From contig NZ_RFAR01000051.1 in assembly GCF_003693445.1 (NCBI RefSeq), forward strand, positions 1-64,000: a stretch of 64,000 nt of DNA, given 5' to 3'. Source of the DNA: Aquitalea palustris. Lineage in GTDB: Bacteria; Pseudomonadota; Gammaproteobacteria; Burkholderiales; Chromobacteriaceae. Below, piece after piece: positions 53,199 to 62,498 of the stretch. The position numbers and the translations under genes were made by a program. Numbering within the stretch: the stretch's first letter is position 1; each line of letters begins with the position of its first letter. The notes beneath the pieces were generated by a model. It saw nothing but the letters and a program-made list of their open reading frames with translations, did no database searches and was not told where the DNA came from.

Positions 53199-54599
53199 GT
53201 GCTCACCTCGCCCCAACTTTCTGCCTTGCAAGCCATCATTCCTGCCGAGCGTATTCATTGCGATGCCGATTCGCTGGACCGTTACGGCCAGGACTGGACC
53301 CGCTACACCAGGCCACAGGCCGCGGCAGTGGTGTTCCCGCTCAGTATTGAGGAAGTGCAGGCCGTGGTGCGCTGGGCCAATGCGCAGGGTGTTGCCATTG
53401 TGCCGTCCGGCGGTCGTACCGGCTTGTCCGGCGGTGCCGTGGCAGCGCAGGGCGAGGTGGTGTTGTCCTTCGAGCGGATGAATCGTATCGACCAGTTCGA
53501 CCCGCTGGCGCGTACCGTACGCTGCCAGGCGGGCGTGGTCACGGCTGCGCTGCAGGCCTTTGCCCAGGAGCAGGGGTTGCTGTATCCGGTGGATTTTGCT
53601 TCCAGTGGCTCCAGCCAGATCGGTGGCAATATCGCCACCAACGCCGGCGGCATCCGCGTGGTGCGTTATGGCATGACCCGCGACTGGATTGCCGGCCTGA
53701 CGGTGGTAACCGGCAGCGGTGAGCTGCTGCAGTGCAATCTGGGGCTGAACAAGAACAATAGCGGCTATGACTTCCGCCACCTGTTCATCGGCTCCGAAGG
53801 CACGCTGGGGCTGGTGGTGGAGGCCACGGTGCGCTTGTGTGATCCGGCACCGCCCTCTGCGGTATTGCTGCTGGCCGTGCCGCAATTGCCCGACATCATG
53901 GCGGTGTTCCATGCCTTTCGCAGCCGGCTCACCTTGCAAGCCTTCGAGTTTTTCTCCGATCAGGCCCTGACCCATGTGTTGGCAGCGAGGCAGGCGCAGC
54001 CACCACTGGCGGAGCGGCAGCCTTTTTATGTGCTGCTGGAGTGCGAATTGCCGCCATCGGCGGACGATGCGCCGGTGCTGCAGGCGTTTGAGCATTGCCT
54101 GGAGCAAGGCTGGGTGGTGGATGGTGTGCTGGCGCAGTCGCAGCAGCAGGCCAGGGCGCTGTGGCGCTTGCGCGAGGGCATCAGTGCTGCCATTACGCCG
54201 CGTACACCCTACAAGAACGACATCGCGGTGGTGATCAGCCGGCTGCCGGATTTCGTGTCGTGGCTACAAGCCTTGCTGGCCCGTGATTACCCGGATTTCG
54301 AAGTGCTGTGGTATGGCCATATTGGCGATGGCAATCTGCATATCAATGTGCTGAAGCCTGAAAGCTGGGAACTGGAAGAATTTCGTCATGCCTGTGAGGC
54401 GGTTAACAAGCAGGTATTTGCTCTGGTAGCCGAGTTTGCTGGCAGCATGTCGGCCGAGCATGGCGTAGGGCTGTTGAAGCGCGATTATCTGGGGGTAACG
54501 CGCAGTGCTGCCGACATTGCACTGATGCGCGGGGTCAAGGCGGTATTTGATCCCAATAACATCATGAATCCGGGAAAGTTGCTGCGCCGCGCAGGGTAG
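53199..54599 (+). CDS. FAD-linked D-2-hydroxyacid dehydrogenase (GlcD/D2HGDH type)
   Basis: 466 residues from a GTG start. The FAD-binding PCMH-type domain (about 38-215) has VPSGGRTGLSGGAV and SSQIGGNIATNAGGIRVVRYG. The C-terminal oxidase domain has YGHIGDGNLHINVL and SAEHGVGLLKRDY. The family oxidises D-lactate, glycolate or D-2-hydroxyglutarate. Single-chain structure without GlcE or GlcF neighbours favours a D-2-hydroxyglutarate or D-lactate dehydrogenase. Substrate not fixed. Confidence 0.9.
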   Translation: MLTSPQLSALQAIIPAERIHCDADSLDRYGQDWTRYTRPQAAAVVFPLSIEEVQAVVRWANAQGVAIVPSGGRTGLSGGAVAAQGEVVLSFERMNRIDQFDPLARTVRCQAGVVTAALQAFAQEQGLLYPVDFASSGSSQIGGNIATNAGGIRVVRYGMTRDWIAGLTVVTGSGELLQCNLGLNKNNSGYDFRHLFIGSEGTLGLVVEATVRLCDPAPPSAVLLLAVPQLPDIMAVFHAFRSRLTLQAFEFFSDQALTHVLAARQAQPPLAERQPFYVLLECELPPSADDAPVLQAFEHCLEQGWVVDGVLAQSQQQARALWRLREGISAAITPRTPYKNDIAVVISRLPDFVSWLQALLARDYPDFEVLWYGHIGDGNLHINVLKPESWELEEFRHACEAVNKQVFALVAEFAGSMSAEHGVGLLKRDYLGVTRSAADIALMRGVKAVFDPNNIMNPGKLLRRAG

Positions 54600-55065
54600 G
54601 CTGTTACTGCTGGGTGGAGCGGTGCCTGGGCTGCCATCTTGCTGGCATATATTTTTTCATAATGGTTGCTGAAAAAATAAAGATAAGCAGAATATTTCCA
54701 TTAATATCAATGACTTGTGTTTAATCTTTGCAATCTGGCAGGCAGGGAAGTACCCAGGACAGATAATCAGTAGCCAACTTGACCTATTCTGCCTTTTTAG
54801 TGAGCAGTTTCGGCAAGTTGTTAAGGTAAAAAGACTTTTTTTATTTGTTCAGTACTTATCCACAGAGTTATCCGCTGATTGCTGTGGATAATTGCCGCCG
54901 GCGGCAAGAGGCATGGGTCGGTGGCACCGGCCCAGCCGCGCTGGTGGCAAGCTTTAGCGCCGCCAACCAAAACCTGTTGCGGCCTTGCGCCTCCTGGCCG
55001 TACTGCTGCTACTGTTGGCGTCGGCGCGCCTTGCCCCAGCGGTGCAAGGCACTTGTTAGCCGCGT
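54600..55065. other. AT-rich intergenic region with DnaA boxes
   Basis: 466 bases between a plus-strand gene end and the ABC-F gene end, so both neighbours converge on it and a promoter need not be here. About 54650-54850 is markedly AT-rich, and a DnaA-box cluster follows at 54856-54891. The last 150 bases are GC-rich with no supported gene. Confidence 0.6.
54856..54891. promoter_or_regulatory. Inverted pair of perfect DnaA boxes
   Basis: TTATCCACA at 54856-54864 and its exact inverse TGTGGATAA at 54883-54891, with a degenerate box TTATCCGCT at 54868-54876 between. Both outer sites match the consensus TTWTNCACA exactly, and an AT-rich stretch abuts them. Possible DnaA titration or control site; a replication origin is not implied by this alone. 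Confidence 0.65.
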
Positions 55066-56982
55066 TTAGTCCGCGCTGTCCATGCTGTTTTCCAGCGCTT
55101 CCAGTTCTTCTTGCAGCAGCATCCAGTCTTCCTCTACCTGGGCCAGTTCGCTGCTGACCACACCCAGCCGTTTGACCGCCTCGGCCAGCTTGCTTTTGTT
55201 GGCATCCGAGTAGGCTTCTTCGCCAGACATGAAGGCGTCCAGCTGGTTTTTTTCGCTGCTGAGCTGTTCCAGCTGCTTTTCCAGCTTGGCGAGCTTGCTC
55301 AGTAGCGGCTTTTTCAGTTGGGCCAGCTTTTGTCGGGCTTCGGCTTCCTGCCGCTTCTGTTCCTTGCGGTTGACCGCCTGGGCGTCGCCGCTGGACGGTT
55401 TGCCGCTTTCTGCCAGCTGGGCCAGCCGCCACTGGCGATAGTCTTCCAGATCGCCGTCAAACGGGGTGACCGTGCCGCCGCTGACCAGCCAGAACAGGTC
55501 GGTGGTGGACTCCAGCAGGCTGCGGTCGTGGGAAACCACGATCAGCGCACCGGAGAAGTCCTGCAGGGCCAGCGTCAGCGCGTGGCGCATTTCCAGGTCC
55601 AGATGGTTGGTCGGTTCGTCCAGCAGCAAGAGATTGGGCTTTTGCCAGACGATCATCGCCAATGCCAGCCTGGCCTTTTCGCCGCCGGACATCGGGCCGA
55701 CCAGGTCGGTCGCGTTGTCACCACGGAAATTGAAGCCGCCCAGAAAGCTGCGCAGTTCCAGCTCGCGTGCGGTGGGGGCCAGTCGTTGCATATGCTGCAG
55801 CGGCGACTCGTCCACGCGCAGGGTTTCCAGCTGGTGCTGGGCAAAATAGCCAATCTTCAGCGTTTGCGCCTTGATAAGCTCGCCCGCCTGTTGCGGCAGG
55901 TCGCCCGCCAGCAGCTTCACCAGCGTGGATTTACCGGCACCATTCACCCCCAGCAGGCCAATGCGGCTGCCGGCTTCCACTGACAGCGACAAGCCTTGCA
56001 AGATGGTGGTGGCGCCGTAGCCGATATTCACCTTGTCCAGCCGCAATAGCGGGTTGGGCAGATTGTCCGGGCTGTCGAAGTGAAAATCGAAGGGCGATGC
56101 CACGTGAGCCGGAGCGATACGCTCCAGTTTTTCCAGTGCCTTGACCCGGCTTTGTGCCTGCTTGGCCTTGGTGGCCTTGGCCTTGAAGCGGGTGATGAAG
56201 GATTCCAGATGGGCAATCTGGCGTTGTTGCTTGTCGAATTCGCCCTGCTGGCGCGCCAGCTTTTCCGCACGCATGGTTTCAAACTGGCTGTAATTGCCGG
56301 TGTACAGCGTCAGGGTCTGGTTGGCTACTTCGGCAATATGGCTGCAGATACTGTCGAGGAAATCGCGATCATGCGAGATGATCAGCAAGGTGCCCGGATA
56401 GCTTTGCAGCCAGTCTTCCAGCCACAGCACGGTTTCCAGATCCAGGTGGTTGGTCGGTTCATCCAGCAGCAGCAGGTCGGAGCGGCACATCAGCGCCTGC
56501 GCCAGGTTCAGCCGCATGCGCCAGCCGCCGGAGAAGCTTTTGACTGCGCGCTGGTGGGCTTCGGTGGCGAAGCCCAGGCCGGTCAGCAGCTTGGCGGCGC
56601 GGGCCGGGGCGGAGTAGGCCTCGATGCGCGCCAGTTCACCGTGCAGATGACCAATGGCGCTGCCATCGTCGCGCGCTTCGGCAGCGGCGAGTTCAGCCTC
56701 CAGCTGGCGTAGCTCGTGGTCGCCATCCAGCACGTAATCGATGGCCGCGGTATCCAGTGCTGGCGTTTCCTGTGCGACATGGGCCATCACCCATTGCTTG
56801 GGGATGTCAGCATCACCGCCATCGGCATGTAATTCGCCCTTGAGCAGGGCAAACAGGCTGGATTTGCCTACGCCATTGGCCCCGACCAGGCCGGTTTTGT
56901 AACCGGGGTTCAGGGTCAGGCTGGCGTTGACCAGTAATTCTTTCAGGCCGCGACGCAGGCTGAGGTTTTTCAGTTGGATCAT
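55066..56982 (-). CDS. ABC-F family ATPase (YheS/Uup type)
   Basis: 638 residues with two nucleotide-binding domains. The first has Walker A GANGVGKSS and signature FSGGWRMRL with LLLDEPTNHLDL; the second has GVNGAGKST, MSGGEKARLAL and LLLDEPTNHLDL. The interdomain linker and a C-terminal coiled coil (about 545-635) follow. No membrane segments. ABC-F proteins act on ribosomes; length and C-terminal coiled coil suit YheS. ATG at 56982 (MIQLKNLSLRRG) is the natural family start. Confidence 0.92.
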   Translation of the reverse strand: MIQLKNLSLRRGLKELLVNASLTLNPGYKTGLVGANGVGKSSLFALLKGELHADGGDADIPKQWVMAHVAQETPALDTAAIDYVLDGDHELRQLEAELAAAEARDDGSAIGHLHGELARIEAYSAPARAAKLLTGLGFATEAHQRAVKSFSGGWRMRLNLAQALMCRSDLLLLDEPTNHLDLETVLWLEDWLQSYPGTLLIISHDRDFLDSICSHIAEVANQTLTLYTGNYSQFETMRAEKLARQQGEFDKQQRQIAHLESFITRFKAKATKAKQAQSRVKALEKLERIAPAHVASPFDFHFDSPDNLPNPLLRLDKVNIGYGATTILQGLSLSVEAGSRIGLLGVNGAGKSTLVKLLAGDLPQQAGELIKAQTLKIGYFAQHQLETLRVDESPLQHMQRLAPTARELELRSFLGGFNFRGDNATDLVGPMSGGEKARLALAMIVWQKPNLLLLDEPTNHLDLEMRHALTLALQDFSGALIVVSHDRSLLESTTDLFWLVSGGTVTPFDGDLEDYRQWRLAQLAESGKPSSGDAQAVNRKEQKRQEAEARQKLAQLKKPLLSKLAKLEKQLEQLSSEKNQLDAFMSGEEAYSDANKSKLAEAVKRLGVVSSELAQVEEDWMLLQEELEALENSMDSAD

Positions 56983-57028
56983 GATCGGGTTGTCAGGCCG
57001 ACGCAGCAGGCTGCGCCGGCGGGGTGAT

Positions 57029-58054
57029 TTAGGCAGCGGGCAGGCCGGACAAGTCCCAGCGTGGTTTGATTGAATAGCTGCCGGGTGCAATGGCGTATTT
57101 CAGTCGCATGGCGCCGGCAAAGGCAATCATGGCGCCGTTGTCGGTGCACAGGGCCAGAGGCGGGTAGAACACCTCCAGCTTGCGCCGGGCAGCAGCCTGA
57201 TCCAGTGCGGCGCGCAGCTGCTTGTTGGCACCCACGCCACCGGCCACCACCAGCTTTTTCATGCCGGTCTGTTTCAGGGCTTTCAGCGATTTGCTCACCA
57301 GCACTTCGACGATGGCATCCTGAAAGGCGCGGCAGATATCTTTGCGCGTCTGTTCGTCGATCTGGCCATGCTCGGCTTCCACCTGCTTGCTCAATGTCAG
57401 CACGGCAGTCTTGAGGCCGGAGAAACTCATGTCCAGGTTGTCGCTGTGCAGCATGGGGCGTGGCAGATTGAAGCGGGTCGGATCTCCCTCTTCGGCGAGA
57501 CGCGACAGCAGCGGGCCGCCGGGATAGGGCAGCCCCAGCAGTTTTGCCGTCTTGTCGAAGGCTTCGCCGGCTGCATCGTCCAGCGTTTCGCCCAGCACCT
57601 CGTACTGGCCGATGCCGCGTACGGCCATCAGCTGGGTGTGGCCGCCGGAAACCAAGAGGGCGATGAAGGGAAAGTCCGGTCGCGGCTCTGCCAGTAATGG
57701 CGATAGCAAGTGGCCTTCCAGATGATGGACGCCGATCACCGGAATGTTCAGGCCAAAGGCCAGCGCATTGGCCACGCTGGCCCCTACCAGCAGGGCACCG
57801 CCCAGGCCAGGGCCCTGGGTGTAGGCAATGGCATCCACATCGGCCAGGGTCTTGCCAACTTCAGCCAGGCAGGCTTCGGTGAGCGGGATGACCCGGCGGA
57901 TGTGGTCGCGGCTGGCCAGTTCAGGCACCACGCCACCGTATTCGGCGTGCATGGCCATTTGCGTATGTAGTTGGTGGGCAATGAGGCCCGCCTTCAGGTC
58001 GTACAGTGCAACGCCGGTTTCGTCGCACGATGATTCGATTCCAAGTACCAGCAT
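57029..58054 (-). CDS. tsaD: tRNA N6-threonylcarbamoyladenosine transferase
   Basis: 341 residues starting [20 protein letters not shown]. The metal-binding [12 protein letters not shown] and the ASKHA-type phosphate motifs [11 protein letters not shown] and [16 protein letters not shown] are present. With TsaB, C and E it makes the universal t6A modification at position 37 of ANN-decoding tRNAs. It lies 46 bases upstream of the ABC-F gene, probably in the same transcript, and is divergent from the OsmC gene. Confidence 0.96.
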   Translation of the reverse strand: MLVLGIESSCDETGVALYDLKAGLIAHQLHTQMAMHAEYGGVVPELASRDHIRRVIPLTEACLAEVGKTLADVDAIAYTQGPGLGGALLVGASVANALAFGLNIPVIGVHHLEGHLLSPLLAEPRPDFPFIALLVSGGHTQLMAVRGIGQYEVLGETLDDAAGEAFDKTAKLLGLPYPGGPLLSRLAEEGDPTRFNLPRPMLHSDNLDMSFSGLKTAVLTLSKQVEAEHGQIDEQTRKDICRAFQDAIVEVLVSKSLKALKQTGMKKLVVAGGVGANKQLRAALDQAAARRKLEVFYPPLALCTDNGAMIAFAGAMRLKYAIAPGSYSIKPRWDLSGLPAA

Positions 58055-58176
58055 GATGGCTTTATAACAGGTCAATCTTTCCATTTTACCGGTGAATCTT
58101 TGTCTGCCCAAATCGGGAATGATAGTCTGTGGCGATTAAGCGGATTTGCGCTGAACCAAAGCGGAAGGATGGAGCA

Positions 58177-58593
58177 GTGAAAGCAAGACTCAAATGGGTG
58201 GATGGCGTGTGCTTCATGGGCGAGAGCGGTAGCGGCCATGCGGTGGTGATGGATGGTGCGCCGGAAGGCGGTGGGCGCAATCTGGGGCCGCGTCCGATGG
58301 AGTTGCTGCTGCTGGGTACCGCCGGCTGTACCAGTTATGACGTGATTTCCATCCTGAAAAAATCCCGCCAGCAGGTGACTGATTGCTGGGTGGAGATGGA
58401 AGCCGAGCGCGCCGAGACCGAGCCCAAGGTATTCACCAAGATCCATTTTCATTTTGTCGTGACCGGACGGGATCTCAAGCCCGAGGTGGTGGAGCGGGCC
58501 ATCAAACTGTCGGCCGAAAAATACTGCTCGGCCTCCATCATGCTGGGCAAGACGGCTGACATCAGCCACGATTTCGAGCTGCGCGCAGACTAG
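58177..58593 (+). CDS. OsmC-family protein (YhfA-like)
   Basis: 138 residues with GTG start behind an AAGGATGGAG site. The two OsmC-fold cysteines are C51 (LLGTAGCTSYDV) and C117 (SAEKYCSASIML). OsmC/Ohr proteins reduce organic hydroperoxides through these cysteines; YhfA-type members are less well defined. KARLKWVDGVCFMGES marks the N-terminus. Confidence 0.88.
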   Translation: MKARLKWVDGVCFMGESGSGHAVVMDGAPEGGGRNLGPRPMELLLLGTAGCTSYDVISILKKSRQQVTDCWVEMEAERAETEPKVFTKIHFHFVVTGRDLKPEVVERAIKLSAEKYCSASIMLGKTADISHDFELRAD

Positions 58594-58627
58594 CAGCTGT
58601 TTGCCGGCTGTTTTTCAAGGCCGAATC

Positions 58628-58661
58628 AAAACCGCCGACGCCCTGGGCCGTCGGCGGTTTT
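58628..58661 (+). terminator. Rho-independent terminator after OsmC gene
   Basis: Perfect 13-base stem AAAACCGCCGACG / CGTCGGCGGTTTT with an 8-base loop. Confidence 0.92.
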
Positions 58662-58794
58662 GTTTTGGCGGCAGCGGCAGCGGGGTGCAGATGGCGGCAA
58701 AACTTGCCGCTTCTGCCGGTCCGGGCAGGCCGCCCGATGCCTGATGGGGGCGCTGAGCCCAATAAAATCAATGGTCTGAATGGATTGTTTTGCC

Positions 58795-58810
58795 TGGCAC
58801 GGTTCCTGCT
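58795..58810 (+). promoter_or_regulatory. Sigma-54 promoter of the flgB operon
   Basis: TGGCACGGTTCCTGCT has the invariant GG and GC separated by ten bases and differs from the consensus TGGCACGN4TTGCW in one position. A start near 58821 would give a 20-base leader to flgB. Sigma-54 control of this class of flagellar operon is known in other proteobacteria. Confidence 0.88.
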
Positions 58811-58842
58811 AATGATGGGGACGTATTCAAGGAGGTAAGGTC

Positions 58843-59253
58843 ATGTTGGACAAGATTGGCAAGGAATTCGATTTTCAGCAGCGAGCGCTCAATCTGCGCG
58901 CCTATCGCCAGGAAGTCATTGCCAGCAATGTGGCCAACGCCGATACCCCCAATTACAAAGCAGTCGATTTTGATTTCAAGCAGGCTTTGCAATCGGCACA
59001 GGATGGACAGGGCAAGCTGGCGATGAATGTGACCGATACACGCCATCTGGCTGGTACGGGTGCTGGCAGTGCTGGCAAACCCGCTGTGCAGTATCGCAAT
59101 GCAGTACAGCAAAGCCTGGACGGTAACACGGTGGATATGGATGTGGAGCGTGCTGCTTTTGCCGATAACGCCTTGCAATACCAGACCACGCTCACCTTCC
59201 TCAGCAAGCGTATTTCCAGTCTGAATACCGCCATTACCGGTGGAGGCCAGTAA
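58843..59253 (+). CDS. flgB: Flagellar proximal rod protein FlgB
   Basis: 136 residues. The N-terminal [20 protein letters not shown] and the [10 protein letters not shown] motif are typical of rod proteins. First gene of the operon, with AAGGAGG before the ATG. Exported through the flagellar type III apparatus, no cleaved signal. Confidence 0.96.
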   Translation: MLDKIGKEFDFQQRALNLRAYRQEVIASNVANADTPNYKAVDFDFKQALQSAQDGQGKLAMNVTDTRHLAGTGAGSAGKPAVQYRNAVQQSLDGNTVDMDVERAAFADNALQYQTTLTFLSKRISSLNTAITGGGQ

Positions 59254-59255
59254 CC

Positions 59256-59666
59256 ATGTCGCTCGCTAATATTTTCGCCATTTCCGGTTCGGCGCTGACG
59301 GCCCAGTCCATGCGTCTGAACGTGGTGGCCAGCAATATCGCCAACGCGGAAAGTGCCACCAGCTCTACCGGTCAGCCTTACAAGGGCCGCCACGTGGTGT
59401 TTACCGCCTTGCCGGTATCCGCTGATCAACCGCAAGTGGCTGGTGTGCGGGTGACTTCCATCGTGGAAGACCAGACCCCGCCGCGGCTGAAGTACGACCC
59501 CAGCAACCCTCTGGCGGACGAAAAGGGCTATGTCAACATGCCCAATGTCAATCCGGTCGAGGAAATGTCCGACATGATTTCCGCCTCGCGCTCGTATCAG
59601 ACCAATGTGGAAATGATGAATACCGCCAAAACCCTGCTGCAGAAGACCCTGCAGCTTGGACAGTGA
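59256..59666 (+). CDS. flgC: Flagellar proximal rod protein FlgC
   Basis: 136 residues with the rod/hook N-motif [20 protein letters not shown] and the C-terminal [20 protein letters not shown]. It begins two bases after flgB. Forms the rod with FlgB, F and G. Confidence 0.96.
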   Translation: MSLANIFAISGSALTAQSMRLNVVASNIANAESATSSTGQPYKGRHVVFTALPVSADQPQVAGVRVTSIVEDQTPPRLKYDPSNPLADEKGYVNMPNVNPVEEMSDMISASRSYQTNVEMMNTAKTLLQKTLQLGQ

Positions 59667-59681
59667 TGAAAGGCAGCAGCC

Positions 59682-60386
59682 ATGACCAGCTCGGTTAATT
59701 CCTCGGCCAATCCGTATGCGATGCTGAACGGCAGTTCCAGCACATCTGGCAGCAGTACCAGCTCGACCAATGCCAATACCGATACCAGTGCACAGGGTAT
59801 CCAGGATCGCTTTCTCAAGCTCTTGGTGACGCAGTTGCAGGCGCAGGACCCGATGAACCCGATGGATAACAGCCAGATCACCAGCCAGATGGCACAGATC
59901 AGCCAGGTATCCGGCATGCAGACGCTCAATACTGCCATGCAGAGCCTGGTGCAGTCGCAGGCTGCCAATCAGTCGCTGATGGCTGCCACCATGATCGGCA
60001 AGCAAGCACTTGTGCCGGGCAATGCGCTGAGCCTGACCAGCGGTTCCAATGTGCAAGGTGCAGTCAATCTGAGTGGCGCTGCCACCGACTACACCGTCAG
60101 CATTGCCGACGCCAATGGCAATGTGGTGGATACCCTGACGGTGAAGAGCCCCAGCAGCGGTCTGAATTCCTTTAACTGGGATGGCAAGGATGCCAATGGT
60201 AAGCAGTTGCCCAGCGGCAATTACACCTTCAGTGCCAAGGCCACCAGCGCCAGCACTACTGCGGTAACGGCCACGCCGTATGCCAACCAGGCGGTAACTG
60301 CCGTCAGCTGGGCTAGCGGCTCGCCGCAACTGATCATGAAAGACGGGACCAGCGTGGGTCTGGCTAACGTTGCACAGCTGTCTTAA
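59682..60386 (+). CDS. flgD: Flagellar hook-capping protein FlgD
   Basis: 234 residues. LLVTQLQAQDPMNPMD (about residues 47-62) is the FlgD N-terminal signature. A Ser/Thr/Asn-rich leader precedes it, and a beta-rich FLG-D domain with FNWDGKDANGKQLPSGNYTF lies near the C-terminus. Caps the growing hook and is later discarded. Confidence 0.95.
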   Translation: MTSSVNSSANPYAMLNGSSSTSGSSTSSTNANTDTSAQGIQDRFLKLLVTQLQAQDPMNPMDNSQITSQMAQISQVSGMQTLNTAMQSLVQSQAANQSLMAATMIGKQALVPGNALSLTSGSNVQGAVNLSGAATDYTVSIADANGNVVDTLTVKSPSSGLNSFNWDGKDANGKQLPSGNYTFSAKATSASTTAVTATPYANQAVTAVSWASGSPQLIMKDGTSVGLANVAQLS

Positions 60387-60425
60387 TCAAGTCATTAGCG
60401 CAAACAGGTTTCGGGGAGTAATAAC

Positions 60426-61664
60426 ATGGGTTTTCAACAAGGTTTGAGCGGTCTGAATTCGGCGTCCTCGCAGCTGGATACCATTGGCAACAACGTATCC
60501 AATGCCAGCACCGTCGGCTTCAAGAGTTCGCGCACCGAGTTTGGCGATCTGTTCTCCACCAGCTTTTATGGCGTGGCCAATACCAGTGCCGGCATCGGCT
60601 CGCAGGTGAGTGCGGTCACCCAGTCTTTCAGTGCTGGTAACATCACCCCGACCGGCCGCAGCCTCGACCTTGCCATCAACAACAACGGCTTTTTCATTGT
60701 GCGGCAGAATCCGACTTCTACCACCGGTTCGCTGGCCTATACCCGCAATGGACAATTCCAGGTGGACAAGGATGGTTACATCGTCAATGGCAACGACCGC
60801 CTGCAAGGCTGGATGGCCAATAATGGCGTGGTGACCCAGGGCCCGGTAACCGACCTGAAACTGCAAACCAATCTGATTTCGCCGGCTGTGACGACCAAGG
60901 TCACCATGGGGGTGAACGTGGATTCGCGCTTGTCGCCGCCGACAGTCACGCCGTTGGATCCGACCAATACCAATAGCTTCAACTGGTCGAATGCCGCACA
61001 GGTGTATGACAGTCTGGGTAATCAGCACAACCTGACCCTGTATTACGTCAAGGGCACGGCTACCACCACCGGTACGCCGTGGACGGTAACTGCCTATGTC
61101 GATGGCAGCCCGGCTAGCGGTACCAATACCTACACCATGAATTACGACACCAAGGGTAATCTGACCAATACCACGCCGTTCAGTGTCACTTTCTCTCCGA
61201 CCCCGGTAAATGGCTCTTCGGCGCCTGTTACCTTTACCGTCGATTACACCGGCTCCACCCAGGTGGCACAGGCATCTGGTACACCTACGGAAACGGTAGA
61301 TGGTTATGCCCCGGGTACGCTGAGCAGCATGAATATCGATACCCATGGCAATATCATGGCCAGTTTCTCCAATGGTCAGAACAAAGTCATCGGTCAGGTG
61401 GCCCTGGCGACTTTTACCAACTCGCAAGGTCTGCAAAACGAAGGCGGCAACCGCTGGCAGCAAACGCTGGCTTCCGGTGTGCCAGCCTACAATGCGCCGG
61501 GCTCGGGCAATGCCGGCACCGTGCAGTCGCAAGCACTGGAGGACTCCAATGTGGACCTGACCTCCGAGCTGGTGAACATGATTACCGCGCAGCGCTTTTA
61601 CCAGGCTAATGCCCAGACCATCAAGACCGAAGACACCTTGATGCAGACCATCATCAATCTGTGA
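60426..61664 (+). CDS. flgE: Flagellar hook protein FlgE
   Basis: 412 residues starting MGFQQGLSGLNSASSQLDTI. N-terminal and C-terminal helices (C-end LVNMITAQRFYQANAQTIKT) polymerise the hook. The central surface-exposed part is Thr/Ser-rich with several variable segments. GGGGAG precedes the ATG. Confidence 0.96.
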   Translation: MGFQQGLSGLNSASSQLDTIGNNVSNASTVGFKSSRTEFGDLFSTSFYGVANTSAGIGSQVSAVTQSFSAGNITPTGRSLDLAINNNGFFIVRQNPTSTTGSLAYTRNGQFQVDKDGYIVNGNDRLQGWMANNGVVTQGPVTDLKLQTNLISPAVTTKVTMGVNVDSRLSPPTVTPLDPTNTNSFNWSNAAQVYDSLGNQHNLTLYYVKGTATTTGTPWTVTAYVDGSPASGTNTYTMNYDTKGNLTNTTPFSVTFSPTPVNGSSAPVTFTVDYTGSTQVAQASGTPTETVDGYAPGTLSSMNIDTHGNIMASFSNGQNKVIGQVALATFTNSQGLQNEGGNRWQQTLASGVPAYNAPGSGNAGTVQSQALEDSNVDLTSELVNMITAQRFYQANAQTIKTEDTLMQTIINL

Positions 61665-61703
61665 TTGATGTCAGCCAGATCAGCCTAAGGAAGCGGGGAA
61701 ACA

Positions 61704-62444
61704 ATGGATAAGATGCTGTACCTGGCCATGACCGGTGCCAAACACATCGATTTGCAGCAAGCCACCACGGCCAACAATCTGTCCAATGCCAATACCAATG
61801 CCTTCAAGGCCGATCTGGCCTCCTTCCGTGCGCTGCCGGTGGTTGGTCCTGGCGCACCGACCCGTACTTATGTGGTGGACAACACCATTGGCCATGACAT
61901 GAGCCAGGGCAGCCTGATGCATACCGGGAGCCCCAGTGATTTCGCCCTGGGTTCACCCGGTTTCTTTGCGGTGCAGGCTGCGGATGGTAGCGAAGCCTAT
62001 ACCCGCGATGGCGGCTATGTGCTGGACGCCAACGGCATGATGCGCACCCGCAGTGGCCTGCCCATCACCGGTGATGGTGGCCCGATTACCGTACCTACCG
62101 GCTATCAGGTGCAGCTGGGACAGGATGGCTCGGTGGTGGGCGTGCCGCAGAATGGCAAAGACCGCACCCCGCAACTGCTGGGGCAGATCAAGTTGGTGAA
62201 TCCCGCGGTGAAGGATGTGTACAAAGGCCCTGATGGTTTGTTCCGCATGAATAGTGGCGATACCGCCACTGCCGATACCTCGGTCAAGCTGGTGCCGGAA
62301 ACGCTGGAAGCCAGCAATGTCAATGCGGTGGAAAGCCTGGTGCAGATGATCTCGCATGGTCGCCAGTACGACATGAATATCAAGCTGATGACCAATGCTG
62401 ATCAGAATGATCAGAAAGCCACTCAGCTGCTGGCCATCAGCTAA
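61704..62444 (+). CDS. flgF: Flagellar rod protein FlgF
   Basis: 246 residues. MDKMLYLAMTGAKHIDLQQA at the N-terminus and LVQMISHGRQYDMNIKLMTN at the C-terminus are the FlgF pattern. Proximal rod component. Confidence 0.95.
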   Translation: MDKMLYLAMTGAKHIDLQQATTANNLSNANTNAFKADLASFRALPVVGPGAPTRTYVVDNTIGHDMSQGSLMHTGSPSDFALGSPGFFAVQAADGSEAYTRDGGYVLDANGMMRTRSGLPITGDGGPITVPTGYQVQLGQDGSVVGVPQNGKDRTPQLLGQIKLVNPAVKDVYKGPDGLFRMNSGDTATADTSVKLVPETLEASNVNAVESLVQMISHGRQYDMNIKLMTNADQNDQKATQLLAIS

Positions 62445-62498
62445 GACCTGGCCACCCCCATACTGATAACAAATCAAGAATTCTGAGGAAATACCGCC

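Noticed and set aside
54600-55065. Chromosomal origin of replication
   Set aside because: DnaA boxes and AT-rich DNA are present, but only two perfect boxes are found and no dnaA, dnaN, gidA or rnpA gene is near. Reported only as a DnaA-box region.
58953-60329. Minus-strand frames antisense to flgB-flgD and again to flgF-flgG (61953-63263)
   Set aside because: They cross several flagellar genes and their junctions. Ile/Gly/His-rich translations without motif; treated as shadows.
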